DNA of 64,000 nucleotides from Halomonas aestuarii (GTDB lineage: Bacteria > Pseudomonadota > Gammaproteobacteria > Pseudomonadales > Halomonadaceae), in assembly GCF_001886615.1 (NCBI RefSeq), contig NZ_CP018139.1:2232001-2296000 (forward strand), read 5' to 3'. The notes beneath the pieces are model-generated. The model had not been told where the DNA came from, did no database searches, and saw only the letters and a list, made by a program, of their open reading frames with translations. Made by a program: the position numbers and the translations under genes. Below, piece by piece: positions 9,788 through 20,826 of the stretch; position 1 is the first letter of the stretch; each line of letters begins with the position of its first letter.

Positions 9788-10245
9788 TGACGCGACTGCT
9801 GCTGTGTGCCGTCCTGCTGCTGCCTGCCCTGGCGCAGGCGGCCGTGGAGGTGCGCGAGTTCGACGATCCGGTCACCGAGCAGCGCTACCGCGAGCTGACG
9901 GCGACCCTGCGCTGCCCCAAGTGCGAGAACCAGGCGATCGGCGATTCCGAATCGCCCATCGCCGGCGACATGCGTGACCGGGTCTATGCGCAGCTGCAGG
10001 ACGGACGCTCCGACAAGGAGATCCTCGATTTCATGGTGCGCCGCTTCGGCGACTACGTGCTCTACAACCCGCGCCTCGAGGGGAGGACCCTGCTCCTGTG
10101 GGGGCTGCCCGCGGCGCTGGTGCTGCTGGGTGCCGTGGTGGTGGTGCTCATGGTGCGCGCCCGTCGTCGCACCTCGGCCCGCGCCCTCAACGCCGAGGAG
10201 CGTGCCCGTCTGGATGCCCTGATCAATCGCGAGAGAACCGAATGA
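9778..10245 (+). CDS. ccmH: Cytochrome c maturation protein CcmH
   Basis: Thiol-oxidoreductase subunit of the heme lyase. 155 aa: cleavable signal peptide (LLLCAVLLLPALAQA), the LRCPKCENQ redox motif (Cys46, Cys49), one C-terminal membrane helix (LLWGLPAALVLLGAVVVVLM) and a basic tail. This is the short CcmH; the TPR part is a separate gene (ccmI), as in pseudomonads. Starting from the ATG at 9778 it overlaps ccmG by ten bases; ATG 9787 is an alternative start. Confidence 0.95.
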   Translation: MALMTRLLLCAVLLLPALAQAAVEVREFDDPVTEQRYRELTATLRCPKCENQAIGDSESPIAGDMRDRVYAQLQDGRSDKEILDFMVRRFGDYVLYNPRLEGRTLLLWGLPAALVLLGAVVVVLMVRARRRTSARALNAEERARLDALINRERTE

Positions 10246-11486
10246 CCCTGCTATGGATCGCCCTGGCCGTGCTGGTGCTGCCGGCCCTCTGGTTGCTGGT
10301 GACCCCGCTGCGTCGTGCCGCGTCCGTGAGCGCGGCCCAGCGGGACGTCGAGGCCAACGACCGCACCACGCAGCAGAACCTCGCCATCTACCGTCGCCGG
10401 CTGGCGTCGCTGGAGGCCGCCCATGAGCGCGGTGACATCGACGCGGCCCGCCTGGAGGAGGATCGCCTGGAACTCGAGCGCAGCCTGCTCGAGGACACCG
10501 AGCACCTCGAGCGGGCGCCCCTCAAGCCGGCCGGCTCCGGCAAGCCGGCGGTGCCGGTGGTGATGGTGGCCGTCGTGCTGGCCGGCGCCTTCTGGTACCA
10601 CCACGAGGGCGCCGACGGCGACCTCGCCCTCTACCGGGTCCAGCAGGAGGTGGCGAACGACCCGAACGCCTCCCTTCCGGTGCTGATCCAGCGCCTCGAG
10701 GAGCAGGCGGATCGTCAGCCCGACAATCCCAACGTCTGGCGCTCGCTCTTCCCGCTCTACCGCGACAGCGGCCGCATCGACGAGGCCACCCGCGCCCTGG
10801 AACGGCTGGTCGAGCTGGAGGGGAGACAGCCATGGCTGCTGGCCGAGCTCGCCCAGATCCGCTATTTCGCCGCCGGCCGCGAGATGACCGGCGAGGTCCA
10901 GGCGCTGGTCGACGAGGTCCTGGCGAGCGAGCCCGCACAGCCCACGGTGCTCGGCATGCTCGGCATCGAGGCCTTCGAGTCGGGTGACTACCAGACCGCC
11001 ATCGACCACTGGCGCCGGGCCATCGCCGGCATGGACAACCCGAACACCGCCGAGGCCCTGCGCGAGGGCATCCGGGTCGCCCAGCAGCGCCTGGGGATAG
11101 ACCCCGAGGAGGCCGACCCGGCCGTGGCCGAGGGGCCCGGCATTCCCGTCCGGGTCCGCCTGGCCGACGACCTCGCCGGCCGGCTCGAGGGCGATACCGC
11201 CGTCTTCGTGGTGGCGCGCGACCTCGCGGGGGAACTGCCGCCGCTCGCCGTGGTGCGGGCGCGGCTCGCCGACCTGCCGATGACCGTGGTGCTGGACGAC
11301 GCCGACGCCATGGCGCCGATGGCCCGCCTCTCACAGGTCGACCAGGCGCGGCTGATGGTGCGCGTCTCCCGCAGCGGGCAGGCCACGCCCCAGCCGGGCG
11401 ACCTGGTCGGCACCCTCGAGGGGGTGGCGGTCGGGGACACCGACCGGGAACCCGTCGAGGTGGTGATCGACAGGGTCGTCGAGTAA
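10242..11486 (+). CDS. ccmI: Cytochrome c biogenesis protein CcmI (TPR)
   Basis: Apocytochrome chaperone of the heme lyase complex. 414 aa with two membrane helices (residues about 2-20 and 104-121) flanking a cytoplasmic Leu-zipper-like loop (LAIYRRRLASLEAAHERGDID). TPR repeats follow (PNVWRSLFPLYRDSGRIDEA, PTVLGMLGIEAFESGDYQTA), then a C-terminal beta-rich domain. It overlaps ccmH by four bases and ends five bases before smc, so smc may share the transcript. Confidence 0.94.
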   Translation: MTLLWIALAVLVLPALWLLVTPLRRAASVSAAQRDVEANDRTTQQNLAIYRRRLASLEAAHERGDIDAARLEEDRLELERSLLEDTEHLERAPLKPAGSGKPAVPVVMVAVVLAGAFWYHHEGADGDLALYRVQQEVANDPNASLPVLIQRLEEQADRQPDNPNVWRSLFPLYRDSGRIDEATRALERLVELEGRQPWLLAELAQIRYFAAGREMTGEVQALVDEVLASEPAQPTVLGMLGIEAFESGDYQTAIDHWRRAIAGMDNPNTAEALREGIRVAQQRLGIDPEEADPAVAEGPGIPVRVRLADDLAGRLEGDTAVFVVARDLAGELPPLAVVRARLADLPMTVVLDDADAMAPMARLSQVDQARLMVRVSRSGQATPQPGDLVGTLEGVAVGDTDREPVEVVIDRVVE

Positions 11487-11490
11487 GCGT

Positions 11491-14400
11491 ATGCGCCTGA
11501 CGTCGATTCGCCTGGTGGGCTTCAAGTCCTTCGTCGATCCGGTCACCGTCCCCTTCGACGGCAACATGACCGCCATCGTCGGCCCCAACGGCTGCGGCAA
11601 GTCCAACATCATCGACGCCGTGCGGTGGGTCATGGGCGAGTCCTCGGCCAAGACCCTGCGCGGCGAGTCGATGACCGATGTCATCTTCAACGGCTCCACC
11701 GGGCGCAAGCCCGTGGGGCTGGCCTCCATCGAGCTGCTCTTCGACAACCGCGACGGGACCATGGGCGGGGCCTATGCCCAGTACGCCGAGATCGCGGTCA
11801 AGCGCCAGGTCACCCGTGACGCCCAGTCCAGCTACTTCTTCAACGGCCAGAAGTGCCGGCGGCGCGATATCGCCGACCTCTTCCTGGGCACCGGGCTGGG
11901 GCCGCGCTCCTATGCCATCATCGGCCAGGGCATGATCTCGCGGCTGATCGAGGCTCGCCCCGAGGAGCTGCGGGCCACCCTCGAGGAGGCGGCCGGCATC
12001 TCCAAGTACAAGGAGCGCCGCCGGGAGACCGAGAACCGCATGCGGCGCACCCAGGAAAACCTGGAGCGCCTGGAGGACATCCGCGAGGAGCTCGACAAGC
12101 AGCTCGAGCGCCTCAAGCGACAGGCCGAGGCGGCGCGCCGCTACCAGACCCTCAAGCAGGAGGAGCATCGCCTCAAGGGCGAGCTGGCACTGCTCCGGGG
12201 CCGCGCCCTGCGGGCCAGGCAGACCGAGGAGGACACCCGCGTCCGCGAGTTCGAGACCGCCGTGGAACGCGAGGTGCTGGGCATGCGCCAGGCCGAGAGT
12301 CGTCTCGAGGAGGCCCGCGCCGAGCATGACCGCCTGGCCGAGGAACTGGACGGCCGGCAATCGCGCTTCTTCGAGACCACCACCGCCATCGCCCGCCTGG
12401 AGCAGGACCTGGAACACACCCGGTCCCGGGACCAGCAGCTGGCCCGGGACCTGGAGGCCGCGCGACGCGAGCTCGAGGAGCTCGCCCGGCTGGGGGACGA
12501 CGACGGCGAACGGCTGGCGCGCCTCGATGAACGCCTCGAGACCCTGGGGCCTGAGCAGGAGGAGGTGGCGGAACAGCTCGCCGAGCTCGAGGCCGCCCTG
12601 GAGGAGGCCGAGCCCCTGGCCGAGGAGGCCGACGCCGCCTGGGAGAGCTTCGGCGAGCGCTGGCAGGAGCAGAGCCGCGAGGCCGAGCGCGCCCAGGACC
12701 GCCTGCGCGACCTGGAGAGTCGGCTCGAGCGCCTGTCGGCCGACGAGCATCGCCGTCGCCAGCAGCACGAGGAACTCCCCGATATCATCGACCTGGCCGA
12801 GCAGCGCCGCGCGCTGGCCGAGCGCCATGCCGAGCTCGAGGTCCGCCTGGCGGAGCTCGAGGCGTGCCGTGACGAGGTCCAGGCCGGTCGCGACACCGCC
12901 CGGGCAGAGGTGCGGGAGGCCGAGGAGGCCCGCGAGGCGGATCGTCAGCGGCGCAGCACCCTGCAGGGCGAGCTGGCCTCGCTGGAGGCCCTGATCGAGG
13001 CGGCCCTGGCCGATCACGACGAGGCCCTCGACGACCATCTCGCCGACCACGGCCTGGGGGATCGACCTCGCCTAGGCGAGGCGCTCGAGGTCGACCCCGG
13101 CTGGGAGGAGGCGGTCTCCTGGGTGCTGGCGCCCTGGCTGCGCGCCCGGCTCGCGCCGCGGGACGCCGCCCGGGACGCCCTGGCGTCGCCGCCGGATGCC
13201 GAGCTCGGCCTGCTCGAGGCCGACGAGGCACAGGCCTCCTCGGACAGCCTGGCGGCGCGGGTGCGCGGCGCCGGTGCCGCCGGGCAGTGGCTGGCCAGCA
13301 TTCGCTGCGTCGAGAAGCGCGAGGCGGCCTGGTCGGCGCGTGAGGGGCTCACCGCCGGGGAGAGCCTGATCACTCCCGACGGCCTCTGGCTGGGCCAAGG
13401 CTGGGTGCGCCATCGCGGCGCCGGCACCGGCCCCGATGCCCTGCTGGTCAGTCGTCGCCGTGAGGCCGAGGTGCGCGAGACGCTGGCCGAGGTGGAGGCC
13501 CGTCTCGCCGACCACGACCGGCGTCTCGAGGAGGCCGCGGCCCGGGTCGAACAGACCGAGTCGGCCCTGGAGCAGTCGCGCCAGGAGGAGAGGGAGCTCG
13601 AACAGCAGCGCCAGCAGCTGGCCGTGCAGGAGAGCGGCATGGCCAGCCGGCTCGAGCACCTGGAAGGGCGCGCCGCCGAGCTCGCCGAGGAACTGGAGGG
13701 GCTGGCCGAGTCACGCGAGGAGGCGAGGCTGGCCCTGGAGGAGTCACGGGAGCAGTGGCAGGCGGCCATGACCCGGCTGGAGGAGGGGGCCGAGACTCGC
13801 GAGCGCCTCGAGCGTGAACGCCGCGAGGCCAGAGAGCGGTTGGCCGCGCTGCGGACCCGCCAGCGTCCCCTGGCCGACCAGGCCCAGCGCCTGGCCCTCG
13901 AGCAGGAGCGGACGTCGACCGAGCGCACGGGCCTGGCCGAGCAGCAGGGGCGGGCCGGCGAGGCGCGGGAGCGCCTCGAGCTGCGCTGCGCCGAGCTGGA
14001 GGAGGCCCGGGAGGGGCTCCACGAGCCCGACGAGGAGCGTCGCGAGCGGCTCGACGAGCTGCTGGACCGCCGCGAGCGCGAGGAGCGGGTGCTCAACGAG
14101 ACCCGCGCCCGAGCCGCGGAGCTGGTCGAGCGGCTGCGCGAGGACGAGCAGGCCCGCCAGGGGCACGAGCGCAACCTCGAGGGGATCCGCGAGCGCCTGC
14201 AGGAGTCGCGCATGCAGGTCCAGGCCCTGGCGCTCAAGGCCGAGGCCCAGGACGAGCAGCTCGCCGAGCTGAACCACGATGCTGCGAGCCTGTCCGAGTC
14301 CCTGGACCCCAATGCCACCGAGTCCGCCTGGCAGACCCGACTGGAGGAGGTCGGCGAGCGCATCCGCCGGCTGGGCGCCATCAACCTGGCGGCCATCGAG

Positions 14401-14985
14401 GAGTACGACCAGCAGGCCGAGCGCCGCGACTACCTTGAGGCCCAGCACGCCGAGCTCAGCGAGGCCCTGGAAACCCTGGATCGGGCGATCCGCCGGATCG
14501 ACCAGGAAACCCGGACGCGATTCCGCGACACCTTCGAGCGAGTCAATGCCGGCCTGCAGGGTCTTTTTCCGCGGGTATTCGGCGGGGGAACCGCATGGCT
14601 GACGCTGACCGGCGAGGATTTGCTGGAAACCGGGGTGGCCATCATGGCACGCCCTCCGGGCAAGAAGAACAGCACCATTCACCTGCTCTCCGGTGGGGAA
14701 AAGGCCCTCACCGCCCTGTCGATGGTCTTCGCCATCTTCCAGCTCAATCCGGCCCCCTTCTGCATGCTCGATGAGGTCGATGCGCCGCTGGATGATGCCA
14801 ACGTGGGGCGCTATGCGAAGCTGGTGAAGGAGATGTCCGAGACCGTCCAGTTCATCTACATCACCCACAACAAGATCGCCATGGAGGCATCGGAAAGGTT
14901 GATGGGGGTGACCATGCAGGAGCCCGGTGTGTCACGCCTGGTGTCTGTGGGCGTGGAGGAGGCCGCGGCCCTGGCCGAGGCCTGA
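11491..14985 (+). CDS. smc: Chromosome segregation ATPase SMC
   Basis: Chromosome condensation and segregation ATPase, 1164 aa. The N-terminal head has Walker A GPNGCGKSN (31-39). Long heptad-rich Glu/Arg coiled coils flank a central hinge (about bases 13040-13440). The C-terminal head has signature LLSGGEKAL (near 14685) and Walker B FCMLDEVDAPLDD (near 14758). This is SMC with its hinge, not MukB or RecN. No scpA or scpB is in the window. It begins five bases after ccmI, an unusual link between segregation and cytochrome maturation genes, but smc-zipA-ligA order is common in gammaproteobacteria. Confidence 0.97.
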   Translation: MRLTSIRLVGFKSFVDPVTVPFDGNMTAIVGPNGCGKSNIIDAVRWVMGESSAKTLRGESMTDVIFNGSTGRKPVGLASIELLFDNRDGTMGGAYAQYAEIAVKRQVTRDAQSSYFFNGQKCRRRDIADLFLGTGLGPRSYAIIGQGMISRLIEARPEELRATLEEAAGISKYKERRRETENRMRRTQENLERLEDIREELDKQLERLKRQAEAARRYQTLKQEEHRLKGELALLRGRALRARQTEEDTRVREFETAVEREVLGMRQAESRLEEARAEHDRLAEELDGRQSRFFETTTAIARLEQDLEHTRSRDQQLARDLEAARRELEELARLGDDDGERLARLDERLETLGPEQEEVAEQLAELEAALEEAEPLAEEADAAWESFGERWQEQSREAERAQDRLRDLESRLERLSADEHRRRQQHEELPDIIDLAEQRRALAERHAELEVRLAELEACRDEVQAGRDTARAEVREAEEAREADRQRRSTLQGELASLEALIEAALADHDEALDDHLADHGLGDRPRLGEALEVDPGWEEAVSWVLAPWLRARLAPRDAARDALASPPDAELGLLEADEAQASSDSLAARVRGAGAAGQWLASIRCVEKREAAWSAREGLTAGESLITPDGLWLGQGWVRHRGAGTGPDALLVSRRREAEVRETLAEVEARLADHDRRLEEAAARVEQTESALEQSRQEERELEQQRQQLAVQESGMASRLEHLEGRAAELAEELEGLAESREEARLALEESREQWQAAMTRLEEGAETRERLERERREARERLAALRTRQRPLADQAQRLALEQERTSTERTGLAEQQGRAGEARERLELRCAELEEAREGLHEPDEERRERLDELLDRREREERVLNETRARAAELVERLREDEQARQGHERNLEGIRERLQESRMQVQALALKAEAQDEQLAELNHDAASLSESLDPNATESAWQTRLEEVGERIRRLGAINLAAIEEYDQQAERRDYLEAQHAELSEALETLDRAIRRIDQETRTRFRDTFERVNAGLQGLFPRVFGGGTAWLTLTGEDLLETGVAIMARPPGKKNSTIHLLSGGEKALTALSMVFAIFQLNPAPFCMLDEVDAPLDDANVGRYAKLVKEMSETVQFIYITHNKIAMEASERLMGVTMQEPGVSRLVSVGVEEAAALAEA

Positions 14986-15211
14986 TGGGCTTGAACGCGA
15001 ACGGCAAACGGGGTAACAAGGATGACAATGAATACTGCAGTGCACGGAAGCACGAGGAACCTGAAGGGCGATTGCGAAGGGCAAGGTCGGGTTTCGGCAT
15101 GAAAATGCCGAGCTTGACAAATAAAAAAATTGGCCCTTTTTTTGGCAATCGCGCTATGCTGTTGACGGACAACCATCAGGCATGGCGCCTTAGCAAAAGG
15201 CATGACGACCC

Positions 15212-16870
15212 ATGGAACTAAGAGAGTGGCTGATCATACTAGGGCTGGCGTTGGTGACCCTCATCGTCATTGATGGTGTGCGTCGCCTGCAGCGTCAGCG
15301 TCGCGTACCGCGTCTGGACCAGGTCGAGCGTGACCCTGCCGGGCACGATGCGGACCCCGACGCCGAGGCCCGCATGGCCGAAATGAACTGGGAGCTGCCC
15401 AACGGAGGGGCGCGGGTCGTCAGGCCGGCGGATGACCGGGGGGTACAGCCCAAGCCCAAGCTGGAGCGCCAGGAGCACCCCGGCCCGTCCCGGGTGCTGT
15501 CGGAGTTCCGGCGACACCATGCCGAGGCCGCCCGACCTCACGCCGACACGACCGACGAGCGCAAGCCGTCGGTCGTCGGCGTATCGGCCGCCCGCGGCGA
15601 GGCATCGCATCGCGACCCGGTGTCCGATGAGGTGCCCGTCGCCGAGAGAGGCAGCGTCCGTCGGGAGAGCCGTGAGCCCGAGGTCAAGGTCTCGTCGTCG
15701 CGTCCCGACGCCACGGCCGGCCATCATGGCGTCCCCGTCGGCGAACCCGCCGAGGACGAGCGCCGCGAACCCGCGCTCTCCGGCCTGGATCTCGAGATGA
15801 CGGCGGAGGAGGACGTCGAGGTGCCGGAGGGGGCCGGGCCCCTGACGGCCGATCCCGAGGATCACGATGCCTACGCCGACGAGGAGCAATACCGCCTGGT
15901 GGACCTCGAGGGCATGGGCGATTCCTTCAAGAGCGGCTCGAAGCGGGTCGGCTCCTCCGTGCAGCGCTTCGGTGCCTCCCTGCAGAAGTCCTTCAGCGAT
16001 CGTCGCGAACACAAGCGCAGCGAGAAGGTTCGTCGGGAGCAGGAGCGCTCCGAGAAGGCCGCCCGCGAGGCGGCGCGTCGTCAGCAGGCCGAGGACGAGA
16101 AGGCCCTGCGCGAGGCCGAGCGTCGCCGCCTCGAGGCAGAGGCGGTAGCTTCCGCCGACGATGACGATCCCCTCTTCACGCCGCCTCGCCGCCAGCGGCA
16201 GGCGTTCGATGCCCCCGCCATGGACGAGCGCGTCGAGGAAGAGTCCTTCGAGAGAGAGTCCTTGGAGAGAGAGTCCTTGGAGAGAGAGCTCGTCGAGAGA
16301 GAGTCCGTCGAGACCGCCAGGGACGACCGGCCGGCGCGTGACGATGTGGTGCGCACCCATCCGGTCCTGGAGAAGGCGCTGCGTCACGACGTCAGTGCCG
16401 AGCATGCTCGCGAGACCCTGAGTCATGCCGAGGAGATCATCGTGATCAGCGTGATGTCCCGCGACGAGGAGGGGTTCTCGGGCACGGCGCTGCTCGACCT
16501 GATGCTGGCCTGCGGGCTTCGCTACAGTCGCGACATGGGCATCTTCCACCGCTTCGAGACCGAGGATCCCGACAGTCGCCTGCAGTTCTCCATGGTCAAC
16601 GTGGTCAAGCCGGGCACCTTCCCCATCGAGGCCATGGACGACTTCCGCACCCAGGGCATCACCCTGCTGATGCCGTTGCCGGGCGCCGGCGACACGGCGG
16701 CCGCCTTCGAGGCGATGGTCGAGACCGCCATGGTCATCGTCCGCCATCTGGGGGGCGTGCTGAAGGACGAGCACCAGAGCGTGATGACCGCCCAGACCGT
16801 GGAGTTCGCGCGGCAGCGGGTACAGGAGTTCGAACGGCGCAATCGGCTCAATCGCTACCAGGCGAACTAG
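15212..16870 (+). CDS. zipA: Cell division protein ZipA
   Basis: Bitopic membrane protein that tethers FtsZ to the membrane in the divisome. 552 aa, long for ZipA (E. coli about 330). It has an N-terminal membrane anchor (EWLIILGLALVTLIVIDGV) and a long, charged, low-complexity linker of roughly 370 residues. The globular FtsZ-binding domain follows at the C-terminus (from EEIIVISVMSRDEEGF; MGIFHRFE; LLMPLPGAGD). The linker contains an Arg/Glu helix-like stretch and a 15-bp tandem repeat. A 226-base gap separates it from smc; it holds AT-rich sequence (TTGACA at 15114, TATGCT at 15155) that probably includes the promoter, but spacing is poor. A terminator follows the gene. Confidence 0.95.
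   Translation: MELREWLIILGLALVTLIVIDGVRRLQRQRRVPRLDQVERDPAGHDADPDAEARMAEMNWELPNGGARVVRPADDRGVQPKPKLERQEHPGPSRVLSEFRRHHAEAARPHADTTDERKPSVVGVSAARGEASHRDPVSDEVPVAERGSVRRESREPEVKVSSSRPDATAGHHGVPVGEPAEDERREPALSGLDLEMTAEEDVEVPEGAGPLTADPEDHDAYADEEQYRLVDLEGMGDSFKSGSKRVGSSVQRFGASLQKSFSDRREHKRSEKVRREQERSEKAAREAARRQQAEDEKALREAERRRLEAEAVASADDDDPLFTPPRRQRQAFDAPAMDERVEEESFERESLERESLERELVERESVETARDDRPARDDVVRTHPVLEKALRHDVSAEHARETLSHAEEIIVISVMSRDEEGFSGTALLDLMLACGLRYSRDMGIFHRFETEDPDSRLQFSMVNVVKPGTFPIEAMDDFRTQGITLLMPLPGAGDTAAAFEAMVETAMVIVRHLGGVLKDEHQSVMTAQTVEFARQRVQEFERRNRLNRYQAN
16241..16312 (+). repeat. 15-bp tandem repeat inside the zipA linker
   Basis: Almost five units of a 15-base in-frame repeat (GAGTCCTTGGAGAGA and variants) encode ESFER-ESLER-ESLER-ELVER-ESVE. 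Being in multiples of three, expansion or loss would change linker length without a frameshift. Confidence 0.9.
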
Positions 16871-16905
16871 CCGCGACACCGCCGCCGCCAGAGCGTAACC
16901 TGACA

Positions 16906-16940
16906 GAACAACCCCATGATTTCATGGGGTTGTTCCATTT
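16906..16940 (+). terminator. Intrinsic terminator after zipA
   Basis: Perfect 14-bp arms GAACAACCCCATGA / TCATGGGGTTGTTC with a two-base centre, followed by CATTTATGG. It lies 36 bases after the zipA stop and separates zipA from ligA. Confidence 0.75.
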
Positions 16941-16987
16941 ATGGGCAGTCGAAAAGCGGGTGTGCGAGAATAGCTACGCCTTCGTGA

Positions 16988-19316
<2,329 letters not shown>

Positions 19317-19381
19317 GCGCCAGCCCGCCTTTCTCTACCTCAGACTCGACCGCGATGTACGGCAGGCGGCGTCCGGAGGCC

Positions 19382-19699
19382 TCACGCCGAGGCGCCGGAC
19401 AGGAAGACCGCCGTGCAGTGCCGCGCCCGGGCCTCGCACTGCGCCGGGCCAAGCTCCATGCGCCGTCCCAGCAGGGTGTCGATGTGCCACTCGCCGAGCA
19501 GCATGCCGATGAACATGCCGGCCGCCTCGCGAGGATCCTCGAGGGCCAGCCGGCCGCGCGCCACCTGGTCGGCGAGGTAATCGGCCAGGGCCTGGCGGGT
19601 GCGGTCGGGGCCACGCCTCAGGAACAGCTCGCCGAGCTCCGTGGCCCGCTCGGCCTCGAAGGCCAGGCCGCGCACCAGGCGGCCACCCGGGAACTCACT
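19382..19699 (-). pseudogene. C-terminal fragment of a TetR/AcrR family regulator
   Basis: The minus-strand frame encodes about 105 residues resembling the ligand-binding C-terminal half of TetR-family repressors (RLVRGLAFEAERATELGELF, then LADYLADQVARGRL, AAGMFIGMLLGEWHIDTLLG). No N-terminal helix-turn-helix precedes it: upstream the frame runs straight into the start of the divergent emrA-like gene. A GTG at 19675 gives a 97 aa open frame, but no DNA-binding domain is left. The simplest reading is a deletion that removed the HTH half, the shared operator region and the emrA start codon. Residual function as a dimerisation fragment cannot be excluded. Confidence 0.7.
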
Positions 19700-19701
19700 C
19701 C

Positions 19702-20826
19702 ATACGCAGATCGCGCGGCAGGATCGTCGCAGCGCTGGGAGGGCTCGTCGCCCTGACGGCGCTGGCCTGGTGGGGCGTGGGCTGGTGGCAGACCGGACGC
19801 TTCCTCGAGGAGACCGACAACGCCTATGTGCGCACCGACAGCGTGGCGGTGCGCGCCGAGCTCCCGGCGCGGGTCGTCGAGGTGGCGGTGGACGACAACC
19901 AGGCGGTGAAGCGAGGCGACCTGCTGGTGCGCCTGGACGCCGAGAGCTATCGCGACCGGGTCACCCAGGCCGAGGCCCGGCAGGCGGTGGCGGCGGCCTC
20001 CATCGCCCAGTCCCGTCGCCAGGTGGACCTGCAGCAGGCGGCCATCGATCAGGCCAAGGCCCAGTAACAGGCGGCCCGGGCCGACGTCGACCAGGCTCGC
20101 CAGCACCTGGAGCGTTCCTCGTCGCTGGCCGCCAGCCAATACGGCTCCCGCCAGCAGCGCGAGGATGACCAGGCCGCGCTGCGGGTCTCCGAGGCCAAGC
20201 TCGCCGAGAGCCGCGCGGCGCTGGTCTCGGCCAGGCGCCAGCTGTCGGTGGCCGAGGCCGATGTCACTCGCGCCGAGGCCAACCTCGAGGCGGCCAGCGC
20301 CGATCTCGACTACGCCCGCCATCAGCTCGACAAGACCCGCATCGTCGCGCCTCGCGATGGCGTGGTCGGCAACCTCACCGTCGAGGCCGGCACCCTGGCG
20401 CAGCCGTCGCTGACGCTGTTGCAGCTGGTTCCCATCGACTCGGCCTATGTGGCGGCCAACTTCAAGGAGACCCAGCTCGAACGGATACGGGGCGGCCAGC
20501 CGGTCGAGGTGCATCTGGATGCCTACCCGGACATCACCTACGAGGCCGTGGTCGACAGCCTGGCGCCGGCCACCGGCACCGAGTTCAGCCTGCTGCCCCA
20601 GGACAACGCCACCGGCAACTTCAACAAGATCGTCCAGCGCGTGCCGGTCAAGATCCGCATCACCGGGCCCAATGAGGCCCTGGGACAGCTGCGTGCCGGG
20701 CTCTCGGCGGTACCCGAGGTCGATACCCGCGAGCTTGAACCGAAGGAGGGAGGGCTCGCCGACGGCCTGGCCGAGGCGTCGAGCGAGGCGCCCCCGGTAT
20801 CCTCCGGCGCCCGGGACGGTTCGTGA
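19702..20826 (+). pseudogene. EmrA/HlyD-type membrane fusion protein, start lost and in-frame stop
   Basis: The frame encodes an EmrA-like periplasmic adaptor: N-terminal anchor (IVAALGGLVALTALAWWGVGWW), DNAYVRTD, the lipoyl-like half DNQAVKRGDLLVRLD, a coiled-coil hairpin, the second lipoyl half APRDGVVGNLTVEAGTL and the beta-barrel motif AANFKETQLERIRGGQ. Two lesions are visible. The codon where the start should be is ATA (19702-19704), and an in-frame TAA sits at 20065-20067 (CAG TAA CAG), explained by one C-to-T change from CAA. The downstream part stays open to 20826 and overlaps the transporter gene by four bases. A short product from an internal start cannot be excluded. Confidence 0.8.

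Noticed and set aside
12141..14396. Long antisense open frames across smc
   Set aside because: They are Ser/Arg-rich shadows of the GC-rich Glu/Arg coiled-coil coding of smc, with no ribosome site or domain.
15114..15160. TTGACA and TATGCT as a single zipA promoter
   Set aside because: The hexamers are 35 bases apart, far from the 16-18 needed; each lacks a good partner, so I did not list them as a promoter.
14985..15221. 78-codon open frame between smc and zipA
   Set aside because: No ribosome site, no recognisable domain, and it overlaps the likely zipA promoter.
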